Part shown: positions 55,991 through 62,145 of the stretch, in pieces | How positions within the stretch are numbered: position 1 is the first letter of the stretch | Layout of the letters: the number at the start of each line of letters is the position of its first letter | From: Micromonospora sp. NBC_00389 | GTDB taxonomy: Bacteria; Actinomycetota; Actinomycetes; Mycobacteriales; Micromonosporaceae | Direction: 5' to 3' | Length of the DNA: 64,000 bases | NCBI RefSeq assembly: GCF_036059255.1 | Contig: NZ_CP107947.1 | Location: forward strand, 6,572,001 to 6,636,000 | Translations under genes and position numbers: made by a program | The notes under the pieces: model-generated | The model's database searches: none | What the model was told of the DNA's origin: nothing | The model's input: only the letters and a program-made list of their open reading frames with translations

Positions 55991-56673
55991 TAAGCGGAAG
56001 TCTCGGGCGTCGGCGGAGTACACCCGCTCGGCGTTCCGCTGGCGCGACGGGCAGCTCACCCTGGCCAAGATGGAGACCCCACTGGACATCGTGTGGTCCC
56101 GGGCCCTGCCGGCGGGCGCGCAGCCGTCCACGGTCACCGTGTCCCGCGACGCGGCCGGCCGCTGGTTCGTGTCCCTGCTGGTGGAAGACCCCACCGTCGA
56201 GCCCCTTCCTCCGCTCAGCACGGCGGTGGGGGTGGACGCGGGCATCACCAGTCTGCTCACCTTGTCCACCGGGGAGAAGATCACCAACCCGCGTTATGAG
56301 CGCGTTGACCGGCGCAAGTTGGCCAAGTCGCAACGCGCCATGGCCCGTAAGGCCAAGGACTCCGCGAATCGGGCCAAGGCTCGCCTTGCGGTGGCTCGGA
56401 TTCATGCCCGTATCGGCGATCGGCGGCGGGATCACCTGCACAAGTTGTCGACTCGACTCGTCCGTGAGAACCAAACGGTCGTGATCGAGGATCTCAGTGT
56501 GCGCACCATGCTGCGCAACCACAGTCTGGCCCGCGCCATCTCCGACGCGGCGTGGACACACCTGCGCGGCATGATCGAGTACAAGGCCGCCTGGTATGGG
56601 CGGACTGTGATCGCCGTTGACCGCTGGTATCCGAGCACGAAGACCTGTTCGGCGTGCGGGCGGATCAACACCG

Positions 56674-56906
56674 CGATGACTCTCGGCGTCCGTGTCTGGA
56701 CGTGCCCTGGCTGTGATGTCGTGCACGACAGGGACGTCAACGCCGCCCGCAACATTCTCGCCGCCGGGCTGGCGGAGAGGTGAAACGCCTGTGGAGGGAC
56801 GGTAAGACCCGACCCGCGTCAGCGGTGAAGGCGCGGCCCGGTGAAGCAGGAACCCCCTTGGGTGACCGAGGGAATCCCCGCCCTTCACGGCGGTGGAGGA
56901 TGTCAA
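56674..56906 (+). ncRNA. predicted omega RNA of element copy 2 (extent approximate)
   Basis: The right-end segment matches the guide-RNA region of copy 1. If transcribed, it would carry host sequence starting TCGTGTCCCCCTGAGG as guide. Its own TnpB is broken, but the intact copy-1 protein could in principle use it. Inferred from family knowledge; the 5' limit is a guess. Confidence 0.35.
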
Positions 56907-56911
56907 TCGTG

Positions 56912-56918
56912 TCCCCCT
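56912..56918 (-). promoter_or_regulatory. orphaned Shine-Dalgarno of the lipoprotein gene
   Basis: AGGGGGA on the minus strand. With the element removed it lies five bases before the lipoprotein ATG, a textbook spacing; with the element in place it is separated from it by 2369 bp. Confidence 0.7.
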
Positions 56919-56942
56919 GAGGATTGAGCGATGACCGCTCCC

Positions 56943-56983
56943 CCACCCGCGGCAGGTTCACGAAGTGTCACTGCCGCGGGTGG
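56943..56983 (-). terminator. terminator after the small secreted protein gene
   Basis: Perfect 13-bp stem CCACCCGCGGCAG / CTGCCGCGGGTGG with a 15-nt loop that can fold further (CAC-GAA-GTG). It lies ~90 bp beyond the stop at 57070 and just upstream of the lipoprotein gene's original leader. Confidence 0.72.
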
Positions 56984-57069
56984 AGCGCGATGTGGCTGCC
57001 CGTCAAAGGCATGGGCCAGCCCCATGGACGCCGAGGCGATACGCACCCTGTCCCTCGGCGGATAACGGG

Positions 57070-57477
57070 TCAGGCGCTGTCGAGGGCCCAGGCGCTGCAG
57101 GCATACGGAGAGCCATTGGCGCCGTCGGTGAGACAGACCCGGTAGCGCACGTCTCTGCCTTCGGGAATGTCGTAGTCGTGGACTGCTGTCCAGCCGTTGC
57201 CGTACCCGTTGTAAAGACCGCTGGACGGGGTGACCCAGTGCCAGCTCGAGTTGTAGTACTGCTGGAGAAATCCCTTGACGCCGTGGCCATCTGCCTCGAC
57301 ATCGAGAACTTTGAGGATCTCGTCACTCGATACGAAGTTGACTTCGCCCGAGCAGAACTCGCCGCCGTACCACACGGTGCACACGGTTCCGCTGGCCTGG
57401 GCCGGCTGCGCGGACAAGCCCACCATGAGGGTCGCGCTTGCGATGACTGCCATAACGGACCACTGTCGCTTGGCCAT
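57070..57477 (-). CDS. small secreted protein, family not recognised
   Basis: 135 residues. Clear Sec signal peptide (WSVMAVIASATLMVGLSAQP, cut after AQA). The mature part has Cys in VCTVWYGGEFCSGEVNF and YRVCLTD...YACSAW, suggesting two disulfides. It contains the sequence GEVNFVSSDEILKVLDVEADG, which parallels GRVDFWPDGDIVQVCDVQADG of the next protein, so the two are paralogs. Function unknown; likely an extracellular beta-rich protein. A strong terminator follows. Confidence 0.72.
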   Translation of the reverse strand: MAKRQWSVMAVIASATLMVGLSAQPAQASGTVCTVWYGGEFCSGEVNFVSSDEILKVLDVEADGHGVKGFLQQYYNSSWHWVTPSSGLYNGYGNGWTAVHDYDIPEGRDVRYRVCLTDGANGSPYACSAWALDSA

Positions 57478-57516
57478 CGTGCTCCTTCTTGTCGTTGGAT
57501 GCTCGTCCAGCGTTCC

Positions 57517-57963
57517 TCAGCAGTCGGATCGCTTCGCGGCGTTGTCGTTCCACCAGGCGGCCTTGTCCTCGCTGCCGGAGACGTAGTGAATGTCGTCCCA
57601 CAGGCGGATGTTGAACAGGTAACAGCCCCGGCTGCTGGAACGTTCGTTGAGGTCGTAGGAGCCGCCCTGGCTGGCCCGCCGGGTGGTGCAGTTGCCGTTG
57701 CCGGACGCCTGGACGCTGTAACCGGCGCCGGTGAAAATGTCATGGAGCACGACGTTGACGTGCGCGCCGTCGGCTTGGACGTCGCAGACCTGGACGATGT
57801 CCCCGTCGGGCCAGAAGTCCACGCGGCCACCGGGATTGCCGTCGTTGGTGTACATCCAGTAGTGCGGTCCCGAGTACGCCTGGGCCGGACTGGCGATCAC
57901 CGCCGATGCCGTCAGGGTGGCTACCAAGGCGACCAACGTGGTCGCAATGCGTCGTAGATTCAC
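57517..57963 (-). CDS. small secreted protein, paralog of the neighbour
   Basis: 148 residues from GTG 57963 with AAGGAG seven bases upstream. Sec signal peptide (IATTLVALVATLTASAVIAS, cut after AQA). The mature part has GGRVDFWPDGDIVQVCDVQADG, then VQASGNGNCTT, RGCYLFNIRLWDDIHYVSG and a final RSDC; four Cys. The shared DI[V/L]xVxDV[Q/E]ADG core links it to the protein at 57070. Both lie downstream of two secreted peptidases on the same strand. Possibly substrates, inhibitors or independent exoproteins; nothing in the sequence decides. Confidence 0.75.
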   Translation of the reverse strand: MNLRRIATTLVALVATLTASAVIASPAQAYSGPHYWMYTNDGNPGGRVDFWPDGDIVQVCDVQADGAHVNVVLHDIFTGAGYSVQASGNGNCTTRRASQGGSYDLNERSSSRGCYLFNIRLWDDIHYVSGSEDKAAWWNDNAAKRSDC

Positions 57964-58182
57964 TGCGTACTCCTTTTTGAAGGGTGTGCACGGCGTCCCG
58001 TCACGGCAGCCGCAGGTTGGATGATTTCCTCCACCGAATGCAGTCCGCTTGCAACCGCCTTGCAGTGCGACGGTTCGAGAGGTACTGATCCTGGGCCCCG
58101 GCAAAGTCGTCAGTTGATGCCCCGTATGGCCGTCTGAGGATGGACGCAATTCCACTGTGCCGACGGACCGGAGCTGACCGGC

Positions 58183-58217
58183 GGTGGATGCGGGGCTGTG
58201 ACCGCCCCGCATCCACC
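58183..58217 (-). terminator. terminator after the S8 protease gene
   Basis: Perfect 14-bp stem GGTGGATGCGGGGC and complement with a 7-nt loop, starting about 10 bp beyond the stop. Confidence 0.78.
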
Positions 58218-58225
58218 CACCGGCG

Positions 58226-61200
58226 TCAGCCGATCGGCGTCAGCGTCACATCGCGTCGTACCGTGCCGTACGGTGCGTCGAGCCGTTGTTGCGCGGTGCC
58301 GGGGAAGTGACCGGCGGCGTCGACCGCCAGGTCCCACGTGCCCAGGGGCACCCGCAGCGTGAAGGTGCCGGTGGCATCGGTGACGGTCTCCTCCTCGACC
58401 TCCTCCAGCCGCAGGAACTCCACTGTCGCCCCCGCCAGCGGCGCGCCGGTCGTGGCATCGGTGACGACGCCGGTGACGGTGCCGGGCGGCAGGAACCGCA
58501 CCGACTGTCCGGAGCGCAGCCACTCCTCGTTGTAGCTGTACTCCTGCGCGTACGAGGAGTCGGCGTCCTCGATGCCGACGGTGGCGCCGTCGCCGCGCCC
58601 GTCCGCGGTGTCGGGCAGGGACCGATGCTGCAGGTCGATGCGGCCGTTTTCGTGCAACACCGCGTCGACGCTGAGCCGCTCGCCGTCGAGCAGCATGTCC
58701 TGCCAGGAGACCATGAAGCGCCGGTTCGGCGCGGTGCCGGCGGTGCCGTGGGCGACCCGGGACGAGCCGTCCATAACCAGGCTGTCCCAGAAGGCGTATA
58801 CCGCCGCGTCCGGGGCGGACGAGCTGTTGCTGGGCAGCGTGCTGTTGGAGCCGCTCTGGTAACTCGCCGGCTCGAACGTCAGGTAGCCGTAGCGGGACAC
58901 GTATGCCGTGCTGAACTGCTGGCCGTACAGCCGGAACGGGAACGGCAGCGGGACCGCGGTCGGTGCCCCGTACTCGCTGGTCGTCACCGTCGTGGTGGCG
59001 AAGCTCGGCTCCACCGCGCCCAGCAGGCACTGGTGGCCGAACCCGTCGGCGCCGTCGATCACGCCCATCGGGGAGACCACCGTGATGTCGGTGACCGCGT
59101 CGCCACCGATGATCGTCGGCAGGTAGAGCCGCCCGTCACGCTGACAGCTGTTGACGCTCGCGTAGACGTACGTGGCCACGTCGGACTCGGGGACCTTGGT
59201 GAACCGGTACGCCCCGTCCGCTGCGGTGGTCATCCGCACCGTCGGCAGATCGCTGTGCGCGAGCCACACCTCGGCGCCCCGGACCGGCTGTCCGAGTGAG
59301 TCCCGGATGACGCCGCTGACCGTGCGCTCGTTGAGTGACAGCCGCACGTCGTGGCGCATCCGCTCCCCGCTGGTGTCGAGCACGATGGTGGAGCGGTGGA
59401 TCCCGAAGGTGACCAGCGAGACGTCCACGGTGTACGTGCCCAGCGGCAGGTGCAGCACGTACGTTCCGTCGGCCGCCGCGGTGGTGGTCACCGCGGAGGT
59501 GTCCCCCGTGACCGCCGAGATCAGCGCGTTGGCGGCCGGTGACCCGTCCGGCTTGGTGACGGTGCCGTGTAGGGATCCGGCCGCCCGGAACGTGATGGCG
59601 CTGTTCGGGCGAAGCGCTGCCACATCGCGGGAGTATTCGAGCCCGATGGTGCCGGCCTGGTTCTCCACGCCCACGCTCGCTCCCGCGCCCCGGGCCACGG
59701 CACCTGTGGTCAGGTCGCGGTAGTGCACGGTGACCGCGCCGGTCTCCGAGAGTTCGATGGCGAACGTGACCCGCTGCGTCCCGTCCTCGTAGAACGTCAC
59801 GTTGCGCCACTCGACCACGAACCTCCGGTCGGGTGCGGCACCGTAGTTGGCGGTGCGCACCTCGGCCTGGGCGTCGACGATCAGGTCGTCCCAGAACCCG
59901 AAGACCGCCGCGTTCGGGGTGGACGGGTTGGGCACCTCCCGGTTGATGGAGTTGTCCGTGGCCCGGTCGAAGGTGAGGAATCCGTTGGTGGCCACCCACA
60001 TGGTGGTCTGGTTGCGGCCGTAGAACGGCACCGGGAAGGGCAGGTTCACCTGCGTCGATTCGTCGTCGCCGGTGAGCGCCAGGGTGGTGGTGCCCGCCGG
60101 GAACGGCGCGGTCGTGCCGTTGCACTGGTAGCCGGAGGCGTCCACCTGGGCGGGCGGGCGCAGGTCGACCGTCTCCGCCCCGTCCACCGTCACCTGCCGG
60201 CTGCCCGCGCTGAGGCAGCGGCCCGCCCCGAAGGTGAGGGTGTACCCACCGACCGGCACGCCGTCGATGCGGTAAGCGCCGTCGGGCCCGGTGACTACCG
60301 CGGGCAGCGGTGTGGCCAGCAACTTCACCGCGATACCGGGGGTGCCCAAGCCGCCCGGGTCGCGGACCACGCCGGTGATGGCGTGCCGCGCCAGCGCGAC
60401 GAGGTTCAGGTCGGTGGTCGCGGTGCTGTTGGCGGTCACGGTGGCGGAGATGGCGCCGTCGCTGAACCCGAACGCTCTGACCGACAGGGTGTAGGTGCCG
60501 GGCGCCACGGTGACGGTGTAGCGGCCGGCGGTGTCGGTGGTGGCCACCCGCTCGGTGCGGTTGGGCCCGTTGAGCCGCACCGACGCGCCGACAACCGGTC
60601 CGGCGGGCCCTCGGGCAACGCCGGTCAACGTGCCGCGGGGGCCGTGCGGCGCGGCGACGACCGCGGCGTGCACGTCAAGGCGGCCCTTGCCCCAGACGGG
60701 ATTGTCGGCCACTGTGCCGCCGCACTGCGTGTCGGCGACGTCGACCGCGCCGCCGTCGAGCAGGGCCCGGGTCGCGGGGATGTTGCCGATCAGTTCCGGT
60801 GCCGCCGACCACAGCAGCGCCACCGCCCCGGAGACGTGCGGCGCCGCCATCGAGGTCCCGTTGTACGCCTCGTAGCGTCCGCCCGGCACCGAGGACACCA
60901 CGGCGACGCCTGGCGCGGCGATGTCCGGCTTGATCTCCGTGGCGGCCGCGCCGCGGCTGGAGAAGTCGGCGATGGCGTTGTCGGCGTCGAACGCGGCCAC
61001 CGCGTACGCCTGGGTGTAGTCGGCGGGCGAGCCGACAGTGTCGCAGGCGGGGCCGCTGTTGCCCGCGGAGAAGACCGGCATGATGCCGACGTCGATCCAC
61101 CGGCTGACCACCTGGCTGTAGAACGGGTCGCTGACCGGCGAGCCCCACGAGTTGTTGACGATGTGCGGGGCGAGGTCGGGACGGAAGGTGAAGGTGTCGT

Positions 61201-62080
61201 CGAACGGCGCCATGACCCATTCGCCGGCCAGCAGCAGGGCCAGTTCGGTGCAGCCGCCGCCGACGCAGCCGCGGGCGGCCACCCAGCGCGCGCCGGGCGC
61301 GACGCCGATGTGGGTGCCGTCGCCGTCGTCGCCGACCATGGTGCCCATGGTGTGCGTGCCGTGGCCGTGGGTGTCGCAGGGCGCGGTGAGGCACTGACCG
61401 TACGGGTCGTACCAGTTGAACCGGTGGTCGAACACGCCGTTGCCGACGTTGCCGCGATACTGGCGGACCAGCGCGGGATGGTCGAACTGCACGCCGCTGT
61501 CGATGCTGGCGACCACGATGCCCTCGCCGCGCACGCCGAACTGCGACCATACCTGCGGGGCTTGGATGCGGTCGATGTTCCACTCGACGGCTGCGGCCGC
61601 CGCGGTTCGCTGCGCCGGGGTCGGTTCCGGCAGCTGGAAGGTGCGCATGGTGCGTACGGTGCGCACCTCGGGCCGGCCGGCCAGCTCGGCGGCGAGCTTC
61701 GCGTCGGCGTGCTCGACGTGGACCGCGTTGACGATCCAGAACGGATGGTGGTCGACCTTGCGTTGGGTGAGCAGCTGCCGGATGCCGCGCTGGCTGCGCT
61801 CGGCCAGCGTGGACAGGGTCCGCTGCCCGTAGGCGGTGCGCTGGGCATGTGTTCGCAGCCCGCGGGCCGCGCTCAGGTCGGCGCTCTCGGCCAGCTCGAC
61901 GATCAGATCGGCGGTGCGCCCGCCGGTCAGCGCCTGGCGCGCCGCCGGTTGGAGCTTGTCGGCGGCGGCACCAGCCGCGGGAGCGGGAGCGGTCAACAGG
62001 GTCGTTGCGAGTACGACGGCCACCGCGGCGGCGAGCCACCGCACGGGCCGCGACCGTGGCGCGGAAGGGGAGGTATGCAT
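58226..62080 (-). CDS. large secreted S8 (subtilisin-like) serine protease with C-terminal repeat modules
   Basis: 1284 residues from ATG 62080 (GAGGA upstream). Signal peptide (VRWLAAAVAVVLATTLLTAP), inhibitor-like propeptide (~40-160), and catalytic domain: Asp194 in VVASIDSGVQFDHP, His240 in HGHGTHTMG, Asn in NNSWGSP and Ser in YNGTSMAAPHVSG. Then carboxypeptidase-regulatory-like beta domains (GRYTVTVAPGTYTLSVRAFG, GTYVLHLPLGTYTVDVSLV, GTFTLRVPLGTWDLAVDAAG) alternate with two ~150-residue modules. Those modules share the plan PFPVPFYGRNQTTMWVATNG / PFPFRLYGQQFSTAYVSRYG, FWDDL / FWDSL and RRFVVEW / RRFMVSW. An extracellular protease, probably surface- or substrate-attached through the modules. 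Confidence 0.92.
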   Translation of the reverse strand: MHTSPSAPRSRPVRWLAAAVAVVLATTLLTAPAPAAGAAADKLQPAARQALTGGRTADLIVELAESADLSAARGLRTHAQRTAYGQRTLSTLAERSQRGIRQLLTQRKVDHHPFWIVNAVHVEHADAKLAAELAGRPEVRTVRTMRTFQLPEPTPAQRTAAAAAVEWNIDRIQAPQVWSQFGVRGEGIVVASIDSGVQFDHPALVRQYRGNVGNGVFDHRFNWYDPYGQCLTAPCDTHGHGTHTMGTMVGDDGDGTHIGVAPGARWVAARGCVGGGCTELALLLAGEWVMAPFDDTFTFRPDLAPHIVNNSWGSPVSDPFYSQVVSRWIDVGIMPVFSAGNSGPACDTVGSPADYTQAYAVAAFDADNAIADFSSRGAAATEIKPDIAAPGVAVVSSVPGGRYEAYNGTSMAAPHVSGAVALLWSAAPELIGNIPATRALLDGGAVDVADTQCGGTVADNPVWGKGRLDVHAAVVAAPHGPRGTLTGVARGPAGPVVGASVRLNGPNRTERVATTDTAGRYTVTVAPGTYTLSVRAFGFSDGAISATVTANSTATTDLNLVALARHAITGVVRDPGGLGTPGIAVKLLATPLPAVVTGPDGAYRIDGVPVGGYTLTFGAGRCLSAGSRQVTVDGAETVDLRPPAQVDASGYQCNGTTAPFPAGTTTLALTGDDESTQVNLPFPVPFYGRNQTTMWVATNGFLTFDRATDNSINREVPNPSTPNAAVFGFWDDLIVDAQAEVRTANYGAAPDRRFVVEWRNVTFYEDGTQRVTFAIELSETGAVTVHYRDLTTGAVARGAGASVGVENQAGTIGLEYSRDVAALRPNSAITFRAAGSLHGTVTKPDGSPAANALISAVTGDTSAVTTTAAADGTYVLHLPLGTYTVDVSLVTFGIHRSTIVLDTSGERMRHDVRLSLNERTVSGVIRDSLGQPVRGAEVWLAHSDLPTVRMTTAADGAYRFTKVPESDVATYVYASVNSCQRDGRLYLPTIIGGDAVTDITVVSPMGVIDGADGFGHQCLLGAVEPSFATTTVTTSEYGAPTAVPLPFPFRLYGQQFSTAYVSRYGYLTFEPASYQSGSNSTLPSNSSSAPDAAVYAFWDSLVMDGSSRVAHGTAGTAPNRRFMVSWQDMLLDGERLSVDAVLHENGRIDLQHRSLPDTADGRGDGATVGIEDADSSYAQEYSYNEEWLRSGQSVRFLPPGTVTGVVTDATTGAPLAGATVEFLRLEEVEEETVTDATGTFTLRVPLGTWDLAVDAAGHFPGTAQQRLDAPYGTVRRDVTLTPIG

Positions 62081-62101
62081 GGAGTCCTCGTCTGGGCGTG
62101 G

Positions 62102-62135
62102 GGCGGTGGCGGGCGCGCGTGCGCCCGCCACCGCC
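62102..62135 (-). terminator. terminator between the M4 and S8 protease genes
   Basis: Stem of at least 14 bp (GCGGTGGCGGGCGC and complement) with a GCGT loop, about 10 bp beyond the M4 stop and 22 bp before the S8 start. The S8 gene may be partly fed by readthrough. Confidence 0.75.
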
Positions 62136-62145
62136 GGAGAGGGAA

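Larger units (their letters stand above)
54639..56783 (+). pseudogene. tnpB copy 2, split by the IS5-type insertion
   Basis: The N-terminal part (54639-54960) ends at RYPRFKSK and the rest resumes after 55990 with RKSRASAEYTRSAFRWRDGQ-like sequence and runs to AAGLAER. Removing the insertion and one TA restores the frame. The C-terminal fragment still holds RuvC residues (GVDAGI, VVIEDLSV, HDRDVNAARN) and the zinc finger (CSACG, CPGC), and has an internal ATG (56070), but lacks the N-terminal RNA/TAM-recognition part. Close paralog of the intact protein at 22270-23382. Confidence 0.92.
54538..56906 (+). mobile_element. IS200/IS605-type TnpB element, copy 2, interrupted by an IS5-type insertion
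   Basis: Same ends as copy 1: CGGTGTCGCGGCG at the left and GGATGTCAA at the right, with matching subterminal hairpins; the right hairpin has one mismatch (CCGCCCTTCACGGCGG). Without the nested 1.03-kb insertion it would be about 1.34 kb. It is inserted between the Shine-Dalgarno and start codon of the lipoprotein gene. Its tnpB is broken, so this copy is defective. Confidence 0.88.
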
